64,000 nt of DNA from Orychophragmus violaceus (taxonomy: Eukaryota > Streptophyta > Magnoliopsida > Brassicales > Brassicaceae), in the NCBI GenBank assembly GCA_030180135.1, contig CM058238.1, positions 92,264,619-92,328,618 on the forward strand, written 5' to 3'. The notes beneath the pieces were generated by a model. That model made no database searches, had not been told where the DNA came from, and was given only the letters and a program-made list of their open reading frames with translations. Numbering within the stretch: the first letter of the stretch is position 1; every line of letters begins with the position of its first letter. A program made the position numbers and the translations under genes. Positions 47,169 to 58,769 of the stretch are shown here, one piece after another.

Positions 47169-47628
47169 TGTAACACCCCCAACGCGGACTACGGAAAATT
47201 GTTGAACCGAAGATGTCACAGAGTGTTGAATATCGTGAACGGTCCAGACCGACCCGGTTAGGCCGATTCGTCCTCGATATCCATCCCTCCGACTAAGGCC
47301 TAAGGTTGCCAACCTGTACCAAAGCTGAGAGTTGTGTCGACTTGGATTAAGCCACATATCATCAGGTGCTTGAGGGTTGTTCCTGAAAATACATAATGCC
47401 TCACAGCAAAATAAGATGTAATCAATATTAAATTTTGTCCAGACTTCCCAAATGACTTTAATATTGAAAACATAATAGTTTAATTTACATACATAGCTTC
47501 TGGTGAACAACCAACTCAAATAACTATTCCGGCTTCATAAGTCTGAATTCTGCTAACTAACCCGTCAATAAGGCTTGAGACAAAATTCGTTTAATGAGCT
47601 ACCTAGGGTTACCCAGTGAGTCCATGAC
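47169..47628 (-). repeat. GypM 5' LTR, partial
   Basis: It starts TGTAACACCCC and aligns with 18938 to about 19370 of the other LTR (shared pieces include GTGAACGGTCCAG, GAGAGTTGTGTCGACT and AAATAAGATGTAATCAATAT). It stops at 47628, where the Athila-like LTR begins. The rest of the LTR was not found to the right. Confidence 0.8.
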
Positions 47629-49669
47629 TGATATATCATGGTTTTAGGTGTTTTAAGCCATGATATAAATATATATATTCGAGTCTTTTGTAATGCCTTT
47701 CGATACTTTCAGGTGTTTTATAGGTTTGCACATGTTTGGAGGATTTTGGTAGATTCTGGAGCTTTTTGGGAAAATATTGGAGCTGAAGCCATGATGAAAA
47801 GATCAGAGTGTCTGTTCGACCTAAGCATCGACAACCGCAATCCTGCATCGGTCAACGCAGCTATCCAGATCAAAATTCTCGGCGTTTAAAAGAAGATATG
47901 AAGAATTTCATATTTGGCCCAAAAGTTTTATTATTTACAAAGAATACCCAAGCCGTGTTTAGCACTTAATGTTAGGGTTTTGAGGTTTATTCTGGTTACA
48001 CTGTTCATTACTTTTGGCTACAAAGAGTTTAGAGCTTTGGGGCTGATTAAACTTTGTACTGCTTTTGGCGAAGATTTTGACGGTGGCAGGTGATTAGGCA
48101 TCTGTTAATATATTAACGGTGTTGACTAACAGTGTTATGGTCAAAGTATGGATTCACCAAAAAAAAATTGTGTGTGTATGGATATTCAAATAATCTTGAG
48201 TGTGAATATTGATTAGCACATCAAAATTATACAGGTACTAATCGGTACCAGTTCTAAATGTGCGGGTACGAATTGGCCGTTTTCCCTTTTCTATTCTCTT
48301 ACTCCTTTAATGCAATCTATTAAATCCATGTTGCTTGTTTCATTCAATATGTCTGAGTAGATTCATTGTTAGGTAGGGATTCTCATAGGGTTTTCATGGC
48401 ATGTTAAGATTGAATTAATCAGTTAAGGAATTCATAACCTGTTAGTTCTTCAACCTGAATTGTTCTTAAAGCTAATTTCTAAACTGATCAATTGGAATCT
48501 AGATCTTTGGTTTTTAAATTGACATGAAAGTGTAATTTGGAATCTGATCCATTTAGGTTGAGCAAATTAGATATCCACAATGAAATTTGGTCTAGCTAAT
48601 TTGTGAACAAATCGAACATGCACTTAAGGCTAGTTTAATCTTTAGGAATATCAAAGAAATTTGGATTTCTAGGGTGTTAGACTTAGTAAATTCTCGCAAA
48701 GAAAGTTGGTTAGTTTTACATCTGTGTTTGAGTTCTAGAACGGTACTTAATTCGATTCTGACTGATTGTTAATCTACATGACCTGATTTCCTAAGAACTC
48801 CCTTGGCCTAGCGCCTTTTAGTATTGAAAAACACACCGACTACTATTCTATTCACTGCTTTTATTTATTTGCTCTTGACTGGCACTGCTTAGCCCTACTC
48901 GACAATTGATAGTCTTTGAGTCTTTGATAGATTTATGTTTAGAGTTTAGACTAGGCTTTCATTTTTAGGTATTAATTTTTCCTTTTTGTTTTGTTTCTTG
49001 CGTGTTCAGGTTTTGCGTGATGAACAAATGAATCAACCGACACTCTTGAGCATCGATCGACGCACTCACGAACAGAAAAAATTGTTGCGGTCCTGTAAAT
49101 CGATCGACGCATCTGCCGTGAATCATATAGTGCATGCTTAATCGTCCACTCAGAAGCAATCCAGACAAAGAGCTCGTTTTTCTTGAGAATACAGACTTGC
49201 TAGGTTAGAGAGAATGAACAGGAAAGCTCAGAAACCAGTGAAGATGACAAATCCTAATGATGTGGTGTTGATTCGGGATGAACATGGTGTTCTGAGGGAT
49301 ACATAGAACAATGTCTACTACAATGAGGGCCAAAGACATGATGCTAATGGAAATTTCATTGTTCAACCAGTGCAACAACAGATTATAGCTGGAGGAAATG
49401 GACAAAATGGTGGAGCAGAAGTAGATAATGCGCATGCTAATGCACCACCTAATGTGCAAACCAATATGCTGGTTGGGAGGACTCTTGCTGATTACAACAT
49501 ACTTGATGAGTTATATGCTAATAGGTCTGCGGCTGAACCTCCTCCCATCCATAGGAATGACTTTGAGCTTAAGACTTCCTATTACACTCTTGTGGGACAA
49601 CATCTCTTTCATGGATTCCCACATCAGCATCCTATGGACCATATTGAGAAGTTCGATTCTTTAGTCACA
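47629..49669 (+). mobile_element. Athila-like Ty3/gypsy element, 5' LTR/leader and start of gag
   Basis: It begins TGATATATCATGG, like Athila LTRs, and is followed by about 1.4 kb of typical low-GC LTR/leader sequence, then a leader with ATCGATCGACGCA pairs (49050-49110). Gag starts at 49214. The exact LTR end and primer-binding site were not found. The right part is missing, because a CACTA begins at 49670 inside gag and the sequence beyond it is not Athila. Confidence 0.7.
49214..49669 (+). pseudogene. Athila-like gag, N-terminal part
   Basis: The frame starts MNRKAQKPVKMTN, has an in-frame TAG at 49304-49306, and then continues in the same frame. It includes LADYNILDELYANRSAAEPP and a YYTLVGQHLFHGFPHQHPMDH segment, which match the conserved Athila Gag region (HPMDHIEKFDSL). 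It is truncated at 49669 by a CACTA terminal repeat, which adds a few foreign codons (KKTAFLRLCM) to the apparent frame. Confidence 0.8.
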
Positions 49670-50039
49670 CACTACAAGAAAACAGCGTTTTTGCGACTAT
49701 GCATGTAGTCGTAACATTTGTCGACTATTAAGGGACAATATTGCTACTATTTTGTGACAGCAGATATATGGACGTGTATTATTCGCTAATATACGACCAA
49801 AAATGATTGTCGGCAATTCAGTCGTCGATTTACGACTGATTAACGACCATTGCCGAGACCAGAAACAATAATCGCAGGCTAGTCGGTGATATGGCGACTA
49901 TTTTTGCGTCTGATGTGAAGAGTGGTAGAAAATTCGTGAATTAGTCAGTACATGGGCGACTAATTCGCTACTTCGTGTATAGTAGTAACCACGTCGTTTA
50001 TTTGTTGCTATTTTTTAAGACTAATATTCAACTCATTAT

Positions 50040-50640
50040 TCGTGTAAGTGTATTGTTTATGAAAATATTACGAAGTTAAAACACAAATTTATTTGTGTAA
50101 GTGTATTGTTTATGAAAAATATTGTAGCTACATATTGCTTTGCATTAACAAATGTGTACGATTCTTTAAATGTGCAAAATAACTTTTCTTGTCGTATCAA
50201 AAATGAAATATATACTTTGATATTTGAATTTAACAATAACCAAATTGATCAGGGTTATATAGATTCTATATGCTATTTAAATGATGTAATAAAAAGAGAT
50301 TATGTTTGTGGACAGAAAAGTTGTAAACTTTAACGAAAAATATGTTTTTAAAAGAAACATAAAGACGATACACAGATCATCTAGCCCAAGAAATAATAAA
50401 GTTTAGTAAGGTGTTCTAAAACAAGTACATAATTAAAAAGATCTTGAACCAGGAAATGATATTTTCTTCAGGATATTGTTCAGATACAAGATTTGGAAAG
50501 CTATAAAAAGGAAAACAATGTATGAATTCGGGAAAACATATAAAGTATATTGCATAATGAGTTGCATTAGGGTTATGACCAAAACCTGTTAAGAAATCCA
50601 TTAAAGTCTGAATTGTTGGTTTGATCATACTTAATCGTTG
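50040..50640. other. AT-rich interior of the CACTA, nothing identified
   Basis: Low-complexity AT-rich DNA with short open frames on both strands (for example 50106-50333 plus, 50416-50628 minus). No motif was recognised. The minus-strand frame may be 3' flank of the OB-fold-like fragment that starts to its right. Confidence 0.4.
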
Positions 50641-50799
50641 ACATCCCTTCTTCTCCTTTGAGCCAAGTTACACCTATTTAAATAGATTTTACACACAAAC
50701 ACCATTAACATTGTAAACGATATATAAATAAAAATTCTCATAAATCCTAAACCCAAACATGTAATAGACAATGAGATCATTATAAGAAAACTAAATTGA

Positions 50800-51360
50800 A
50801 TTCTAATCATATCCATATCATGCTTTTTGTAGAAGCAACAAAGAATCACAAAGAGATGTCTATCATCATCCTTCCAAAACCTTTTTATTAGTTCCTTAGC
50901 ATCTTCCCCGAATAATAAACACTGAACACTCCATATGCTAGAAAAGTTAATGATTATAAGATTTTTATCAAAGACAAACAACAAAACATATGTGAGAAAG
51001 ATTATAGGCATTTGTTTAGCTAACCTTAGGCCGCGAATTGTAAACTGCAGCTTTGGTCCTGTCCAATAAGGTTGAAGGTCTCCAACACGTGTAACAACAC
51101 CAAGGACATCTATAATAGAAAAATAAAATCATTTAAAAAACTATACATTAATCCATTTAGTTAAAAATATAATGTCTACCACACATGCAAATAACATGAT
51201 TAATATAATCCGATAAGAAAAACAAATGTATAGATTAAAAGTTACCTATAGGGTATTCATCACAGACTCTCCCATCTAATATATCCGGAATCGATTCAAA
51301 TTGCATAAATAACCTTCCGGAATATTATCATGAGTGAAGCAGAAAGATGTGTTTAACCCG
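50800..51360 (-). pseudogene. Captured OB-fold (DUF223/RPA1-like) gene fragment with introns
   Basis: On the minus strand, an exon-like piece at about 51300-51246 encodes FESIPDILDGRVCDEYPI and ends at a GTAAC donor. The next piece (51110-51025) encodes DVLGVVTRVGDLQPYWTG then PKLQFTIRGL, flanked by AG and GT. A third (from 50936) encodes IWSVQCLLFGEDAKELIKRF. The order matches the plant DUF223/replication protein A1-like OB fold (DVIGxV, a strand, then CTLFGxxA). Stops occur upstream of the first piece. Kept introns argue for DNA-level capture rather than a retrocopy. Such proteins also occur in Helitrons, which is another possible source. Confidence 0.5.
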
Positions 51361-51849
51361 AATATGAGCTTGAAATCGTGAGGGGTCAACGACACATATT
51401 ATGGTTCTTGTACAACTCGAGCATTCACAAGTTTAAACCAACAACCCTCACACCATATAGAGATTAGATTGTGTCCATCAATTATTGACTTGAGCATGCC
51501 ACCACTTCATCCGTTTATATTAGATTAACATGTAAGTATGTACATGATGAATCTAAATCGCTAGGTAATGATATATAATGTCGCTTTATTATTTATTGCA
51601 ATTCAAAATTTATTACAAAAATACGTTGTTACTTGCATGGATATATCGTTGAAAATATTATTTAGGTAATTTCCTTTCAATTTAATCATCGTGTCTGTTT
51701 GCAAAAAGTCATTTATTCAGTCATAAAATTCTATGGATGTATTACCATTTGCACCCAATGATAATGCATATACTCCTTATGTTTAAAATTTGCACATAAA
51801 TGAAGACATCATATAATATTTTTCGTAGTTTAACACATTCTAGTCAACA

Positions 51850-52620
51850 CTAAACAATATTTAGCAAATGAAGGATATTCAAGAATCTAAACAGGGCCAA
51901 ATTCTGAAATTGTCCAGCAGGATTCTGAAGTAAAATAGTGACTATATGGTCCAAAAGCATATGTCGCACATGGTTGAACCCTTGAAACCAAAGTCCCACC
52001 AACCCTTCCAGGTTGTTATCGGAGAACATATGCAACTATAAAGGCCGTTGATATCTACACTTGCTTCCTTCTCAAAGAACAGAGCCGAAGGCGTTTCTGG
52101 CCATACACGCCTATCCTTTTAGTTATCTTTATATGTATCCGAGTGGCAAGTTCACGGTTGATGACATATCCACTGTTCAACACTACTCCATCTCCATAAA
52201 ACACACGCAAAAGCATGGAGTACGCGTAAATCCCTGTTTCCCATCGGCTATCGGCTATCTGCTGATCTTTTGATCATTGCCTCTCCTTCAACCATCCGGT
52301 CGTTGTAGATAAAGCAACACATACCTCGTAAGATAAGAGCTGCAGGATTTCCTGATTGTAGACACCTCTCGACGAAATCTTGTTTATAATGAAGTGGACA
52401 AGCAAAGAGATTTAAGTTAATAAAACCGGAGTATAAATCGATCGACTTGTAGAAATCTTGACTTGGTCCGACGCTTTGAAGAGCCTTGCATATTGTCTCC
52501 ACCCTTATAAAATAGCGTAAGCCTTGTTCACCGTCAGTGACGTCAAGAAGAATTTTTGAAAGAACATCACTTGGAAGGTAATCTATTACGAATTTGGTAA
52601 TGAAGAGATGAAAGGCAAAA
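51850..52620 (-). pseudogene. Captured F-box-like gene fragment
   Basis: A minus-strand frame runs without stops from about 52615 to 52248. It contains IDYLPSDVLSKILLDVTDGE, like the start of an F-box, then ICKALQSVGPSQDFYKSIDL and a KQDFVERCLQSGNPAALILR segment. The SGNPxAL..RGM sentence is typical of the Arabidopsis At1g67623/At2g35280-like F-box family. After the stop, AYSMLLRVFYGDG (about 52230-52190) may continue it in another frame, so it is disrupted. No start codon in good context was seen. The identification is from memory. Confidence 0.5.
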
Positions 52621-52978
52621 GGAATTTTGAAAAATAATAAAAGCTTTCAATATTTGATTGTTCGAAGCAACCACCAGATTTTATTTATGGAGCCAATGCA
52701 ACCATTGGGTTGCCTAGGCAGTATTAATGTATATGTCTTATCACTAAGTCCCAACTAACAACATTCATGATCATCATCATGGTGTTAATGGGTAAAACTA
52801 AGTATTTTTCCTTTTCCATTTTTAGTTTTATTTTTTCTTAAGGTATTTGAGACTTATCTATTTTGAGAATGTCTTAAACTATATATGTTATTTAGTATTC
52901 AACTTAGTCATCTTTTTATATACAATAATAATACCGAGTCACATATCTATTTTTGAAGCAGGGGAGTATCTTTCGTCT

Positions 52979-53139
52979 ATGGTTTAGGGTTTAGGGTTTA
53001 GGGTTAGGGGTTAATTGGCGTGTCAAAGGTTTTGGGTTTAGGGTTCAGTATTTAGGGTTTGGGGGTTAATGGGCGTGTAAAAGGTTTTGGGTTTAGGGTT
53101 CAGTATTTAGGGTTTAGCGGTTAATGGGTGTGTCAAAGG
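52979..53139 (+). repeat. Interstitial telomeric repeats and a 60-bp tandem unit
   Basis: Four adjoining TTTAGGG-type units (52982-53007) are followed by three imperfect copies of a unit of about 55-70 bp (core TTAATGGGCGTGTCAAAGG with GGGTTTAGGG). TTTAGGG is the Arabidopsis-type plant telomere repeat. The block lies directly upstream of the decayed TnpA-type gene. Confidence 0.85.
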
Positions 53140-54780
53140 GAAAGAGAGGAGGACCTCGTAAGATACTAACCACTCCAAACGTCACTCAGAGAGCCGTTGG
53201 GTCCAAACCTAGTGGTCTGAAAAAACAACGAGCCCTCTGCCAAAACAATACACCTTCACCCCGCATCCTGTTGCTCCTACGAATCAGACTACTCAACGAC
53301 CAGAAAAAGTCCAGTTATCCCCCAAACGTCAGCATCAATACCCAATGTACATGACTATCCACCGCCAAGACAACTATTCCAGAAATCGACTACTAATCAA
53401 CCTGAAGTCGATGCTTCGCCGGTGTTAGAAGAAGTCCAGAACAACCAGAATCCTGTTGAGAACGCCCCACCTTCGCCAATTTACCAAGCTCAGGCTCAGA
53501 GTCATCCATCTTCTGAAGGTCACAAATTCCTCGACGAATCTCTTCAGGTTTTGGCGGACCTCGAGGAGGACAAACGACAGGATCTGAATGCTCTGCTTCG
53601 GGTGCCAGACAGGGAAACGTTTACCACCGTACTCTCTCCTGCACTGATGCCTAACACGATTTGGTATGGCTATTGTCATGTACTGTTTCTTCAGTTGTTG
53701 ATATGCTCTGTATGCTTCTTTTGTTCTTGTCTTATGCCTTTCGCAATGGTGTGTTTTAAAACCGTCTAGTTTGTTTACGAATCTGATTGCTGGTTTGCTT
53801 ATGAGTTATGATGGTCCGATGAGTTCGAATCTCTGATGGTTATGATGTTAATCTTGTACATATTTCAGGTTTACTCGTGACAGAAGATCGAAATTGGTTC
53901 GGAAGATTACAAAAAAATTTATAAACAAACTCGATAAACCATACTATAGCTGGTCACGTGTGCTAATGAGTTATGTCGTTTGTCTGGCCGTGGAGGTCTC
54001 GGTCATCACGTCCATTTCTCAGGGCCTAAGTCGTACCTAGAATTCAGACTTGAAATGGCAAGTAACCTTTATTATATTTGTTGCTTATTATTGTTACATC
54101 ATGGCAACTTTAACTTTCTGTAATAATCCTTGTTTGAGGTCTAACACTGCAAGAAGAGGAATATGGAAGACCGGTTAAAATTGGTGAGGTATTCATCAGG
54201 ACACATACAAAGGCAGATGGTACATATGTTGATCGGAAGACAGAAAATATCGCTGCAACTTTTCGAAAGATCGTAGACGAGAAGTTGTTAGATCTCGACA
54301 GAGAGACTTAATAAGTTTTGGTCGGTTCTTCTTCGAGACATTGAGAACTCTCACTAGATGAAAATGAGTACATCTTTCTTGAGGTAAAATAATATTTTCA
54401 CAATTCACATTTATAAAGTCATGTCATGTTCTTTATTTAATTGTGTTTCCCGGACTGTCTTTAATTATAACAGGCCACTGAGACGGTTAGACGAGGAAAT
54501 CCTTATGGAGTTGGAAACCTCAAAGAGGCTCTTTACAGGGGCAAGTGAAAGCAGTCAGTAGACTCTTCAGGGTTTGTGGCCATGCAAGAGCAATTGATGG
54601 AAGCTCAACGTAAAATAGAAGAGCATGATGCACGTGAAGCAGATCACGCGGGAGTTGCGAATGAACAGAAAGAAAAGATCGAGTGCCTTTCCATTGTAGA
54701 AGTATCTGCAGGAAACTGATCCACATTTTCTTGACATTCTTTAGACTCATAGGCCACCAGCCAACACAGACAGTCGTCTC
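53140..54780 (+). pseudogene. Decayed TnpA-type (Ptta/En-Spm) gene
   Basis: A Pro/Gln-rich first part is followed by a conserved segment ending ALMPNTIW. An intron (GTATGG...TTTCAG) splits the Trp codon, and FTRDRRSKLVRKITKKFINK follows, the same intron position as in the intact gene at 13355/13448. Further pieces encode GEVFIRTHTKADGTYVDRKT and ENIAATFRKI (about 54190-54310), then NPYGVGNLKEALYRGK and a coiled-coil-like QEQLMEAQRKIEEHDAREAD. Stops and frame breaks separate them, so the gene is dead. Confidence 0.8.
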
Positions 54781-54799
54781 TCAACAGGTACAACTTAAC

Positions 54800-55090
54800 T
54801 CCATCTGCTGCATAGGTTACTTGTCGCTCTGCCTACCGAGCTTCTTTTTTGGTGTATGAATTCGAAACACCTTAATATTGAAGTTTGCATATGTAGATAA
54901 TCTTTTGTGTATATATGTAACACAAAACTATTAAAATTATAAATGTTTTCTTGAAGAAAATGTTGTTTACATTTCTTGTATCATTCAAATTGAAGTATCA
55001 CCAATTACCAAATCGTTAAATTTACAACTAGAATAATACAAAATTCTTTTTTCACGCAAACGTAACAGTCATCCATTAATGGTATCAGGA
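54800..55090. other. 3' flank of the decayed TnpA-type gene
   Basis: AT-rich with no gene. It leads into the right subterminal repeats (TAGTCG, AGTCGCC, CGACTA) that start near 55090. Confidence 0.5.
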
Positions 55091-57095
55091 TTTCCCGCGT
55101 AGTCGATGGATATTCGTTAGATTGGTCGTTAAACAGTCATAAAGTGTCACTGAAGAGTCGCCAAAACGTCACCATAGTCTACGACTAAATCGTGACTATA
55201 CTAGTCAGTCACCTAACAGTCGCCGCATAGTGACGAGATCATTACCATACTCGTATATGGATATTCAGATTAGTTGTATGATAGTAGTTAAAATTGTCGC
55301 TACCCAGTCACTCAATAGTGGCTAATATTTACGACTAGTATTTGACTATACTATACATTCACATATTAATCGCCCAATGGTCACCTAGTTAACGACTATT
55401 TGATGACAAAATTTCTCTTACGGCATATGGACTCTGTAATGCCCCTTTCCCATTCTCCACTGACCGTCGAGCTGACCGGTCAACAATCAAACAAGAACAT
55501 GACCGATCGAATCCGAGCAAGTCGAACAAGAAGAGTTTGTCACAGGACGAAGTCAGAGATAGATCGGTTTGAGTCAAAGGCTCACACTAATCCATCTTTG
55601 ACCTCGCTATCCTCATTTCCATAGTACTAAGTTGTACAACTCGTACTACTTCAATGAGTTGTGTCGGTTCGGACGAAACCTCATATCAGGGTAACAATTT
55701 CATTTTTGAGTAATCAAACGTTAAGAACAACGTTTAGTAGAATTTTACAAACAATCGCCATTTCAAAACACATAAGTAAATCAAACACATAAAATGGCGC
55801 CAAAGCCGAACCGAAAATAAAACATCCAAAACCCCGAATCAATTCCGTCACAAACCATCCCGAAACTACACCGAGGACCTCCCGCATCCGTCGCTGCTAA
55901 CCTGAAAAACACAAAAGAGTCTATTGAGCGATCTAAGATCACCCAGTGAATCGGCTCCCCACTAACGACTTCTAGTCTATCTAATGTCTACCAAGTCCCG
56001 CCCCCAAAACCCCAAAATAACAATCAATGAAAGAAATGGTCAATCACGCACTACCACGTCGTGATAAACCGACAACACACAATCAAAGCCAAAGATAAGG
56101 AGAGTTAAGGGAATCGAAGGCACTGCGGCACATGTCCTCGATTGGACTCCATCTATCTAACGCGCAATAAAGGGAAAATAATAAAACAACGCTGGGCCCT
56201 ACGAACTCGGTAACTTCCACAGGTTTACAATGTCACCTATATGGTAACTAACCCACGACTCCTAAACGTGTACACAAGGTCCCACGAATAGGACACCGTT
56301 CTCCGTCCATCGATACGCGGTGACTCAGACTACCCCTAGATAGCCAGAGTTTCCATGTGATTCGGCCCTAGGACATGACCCCGTATTCTCCGAATCACAC
56401 ACCTACCGGCGTCACCCAGTAGGTTAACACAATAACCGGAATCACCTGTTGGAATTGTGTCCAGTAATCTCGGTACTGTCTCTAGAAAGTAAGAGTATGT
56501 CAATGATCAGACATAAGTCATATAATACTGGGGGTCATGATGGCTTGCTAGAGTCCGCTCATGATCTATAAGTCTCGGACTTATTGCCTTTATTATATGA
56601 TCCCATATGGGTCACACGCCTAAGCTAACAGGAAAATGTGTTGGAACGGCTTAGCAGAAGTACGACAAAAGTGCCAGGCATTTGTCGTACTAAGAGAGAA
56701 AGATTAATGGGTCTGATTAAATGGGATTTAATCAGATTGGTGTTTTGGGCCCATAAGCCCAAAAGGGAAAGAGAAGGCTTTTAATAAACTAAAAGCCAAA
56801 TCTCTTCCTCTAACCCTAGCCCCCAGCGCCGATTTTCTTCTCTCCCTGCGCCTCCCACCAGCTCGGTATAGCAGCCGTTTTCTGTGATCGCGTGTGTGAA
56901 CCTTTGGAGGATTCATCCCTCGGTGCATCTTTCTGATCTCTGACCTGTTCTATTCCTTCCGCTGCAACAAACAGGTAAAAGGTGAGATCATCTAATGTTT
57001 CTAATCAAGAGAACCTAGATCTGTATGTTTAGGTTGATATGAATCTGTGAATTACATCAGGATCAACTAAACGGTTCCTACAGTGGTATCAGAGC

Positions 57096-58769
57096 CATTG
57101 GTTCTTAGGATTTCTTGTTTTAGATTCATGTTTAGGTTGTTTAATCTGTTTAGAAGTGCTCTGAATCAACTACTGATAAGAAAAACACTTAAGAAACTGA
57201 TTTGAATCCTGAACAAACTAATGAAATCGCATAGCAAGCTATATGACTTGTTGTTGTGATCGGCCGATGGCTTGAATGCATGGATCGATCATGGATCGAT
57301 CGCATGATCAGCTGATCGACCGTGTGCGTGATGATGGCCGACCATATGGATCGATCGAACGGATCGGTTGGACCGAGCTACGATCGTCCCGTGATGGTCT
57401 CGGTATCGTCCCGAACGATCGCATGGAGAAAGGGGGCCGACGATCGCATGGATCGTGCGATAGCCGATCGCATGGATCGCCTCTCGTCCCGCCAGCATCG
57501 TCCCGCGATCGTCCCGCCTGACCCGAGCTCATCCCGACCGTCCCACGTCCCGTTCCATCACGATCGCATGATGCGGCTGCCCGGTTGTTGCTCGATCGAG
57601 TGCAGCCGCGATCGTTAAACCCTAATGGGCCGGTTCGTTTTTCGGTTAGGTGGTTCGGTTTAAAACTTGGTTGAAATCAATTCGTCCTGGTTTAATAAAC
57701 AGATCTAATAATTTTATTAAGTCTGGTTAAACCGGGATAAGAAATCCAATGTCGAAAGAATTATTGGATTTTGTGCCTAAACCAGGATTTTCTAATTTGA
57801 TTTGGTTGGACCAAATAAATTGAGAAAATCCGGTTTAGTAAATAACCGGTTGACAATTGTGGTCATCGTAGTAATTAAAATTTGGTTAGACCAATTTTAA
57901 TGAACCAGACCGGTTATGTCATTTAATTGGACAATTGGGTCATGTCTTGGACATGGACCAATTCTTGGGCCTCGGGCCAAGAAGTTAAAACAATTGGGCC
58001 AATTATTTGAGTCTTTCTTCAGATCAATTTAAAATTTATTTTATAAAATTATAAAGTCGATTTTAAATTAAAGTTTCCGAAATTTTTGAAATTAGAAAGT
58101 TTCTTAAAATAGAAGTTTCTGGATTTGCGGGTTTTGGATTTTAAGAAATTTCTAAAGTTAGAAAGTTTCCAATTTTAGAAAGTTTCCAAAAATAGTAGGT
58201 TTTCTAAAATGGAAAGTTTCCCGAAATAGTAATCTTCTATTTTGGGAATGAGATTTTAAAATAAACCTACGAACCTCAAACAATATCAAGCGCTGGATGT
58301 CTTGTCCATTCTATGTCAGCTGTCGAAGCCCATTCAATTGTATTCATGGCCTTACAGTGTGAGGGTGTCTGCTTTTGCGTGGATAAGACGGTTTGTGATT
58401 CATAAATGTCATTGGGAGTCCCAGACATTAATGATTACATGACTGTATAGTCTGGTTTTCTTGACTGGGCCATCGGGAGTCCCGGGCCTTGAGACATCAG
58501 AGTGGATTGGGCCTCGGGCCCAGATTCACAACCAAGAGTTATATCACGGATATAATTAGCCGATATAGGGCTTACCGATATAAGCTAAGGTTGGGTGACG
58601 GCCAGTGGCCCACTTTAATCTTAGTTATATGTGGATCTTGAAATCATTATATTCTATTGAGGGTAACTTATGTTATTGAATATAATGCGTGATTAATCAT
58701 ATTAAATTTAATACGAGATTAATCATATTGTCAATATTAACTAAAATCCTTTTATCTTAATTTTCAGTT
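57096..58769. other. Copia-C leader with GATCG-rich block
   Basis: An untranslated leader of about 1.7 kb. 57240-57620 is packed with GATCG/CGATC motifs and CGATCGCATGGA sentences, giving overlapping open frames on both strands. 57640-57920 has AACCGG/GGTTTA motifs. 58400-58530 shares the GGGAGTCCCAGACATT and GGGAGTCCCGGGCCTT pair with Copia-B. Confidence 0.6.

Larger units (their letters stand above)
18938..47628 (-). mobile_element. Old minus-strand Ty3/gypsy element (GypM), host of the nest
   Basis: The 3' LTR occupies 18938-21438 plus 44272-44277, split 6 bp from its outer end by Copia-A. The internal part is 44278-47168. The 5' LTR is 47169-47628, cut off by an Athila-like LTR. The two LTR ends match each other from TGTAACACC onward for about 450 bp with many differences, so the element is old. 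On the minus strand the 5' LTR is followed after 5 nt by a primer-binding site. A purine tract precedes the 3' LTR at about 44278-44290. The internal region is only about 2.9 kb, with gag-like remains and no recognisable pol. Flanking duplications could not be confirmed. Confidence 0.8.
49670..55423 (+). mobile_element. Decayed CACTA element with captured fragments
   Basis: The left end is CACTACAAGAAAACAG (49670-49685). It is followed by CGACTA/TAGTCG-type subterminal repeats to about 50030. Similar repeats fill 55090-55400. The right terminal repeat is degenerate (ATTTCTCTTACGG, 55411-55423), and no 3-bp duplication was found. Inside are minus-strand fragments resembling host genes (50800-52600), telomere-like repeats (52979-53139) and a decayed TnpA-type gene (53140-54780). 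No TnpD-type transposase is recognisable. The subterminal repeat differs from the CCGTCGG and CGTGGCTA families, so it is a third CACTA family. Confidence 0.8.

Noticed and set aside
57276..57618. Overlapping open frames of 69-98 aa on both strands
   Set aside because: They are produced by GATCG-rich repetitive sequence in a copia leader. Four frames are open together and the matching region in Copia-B is not open in the same way.
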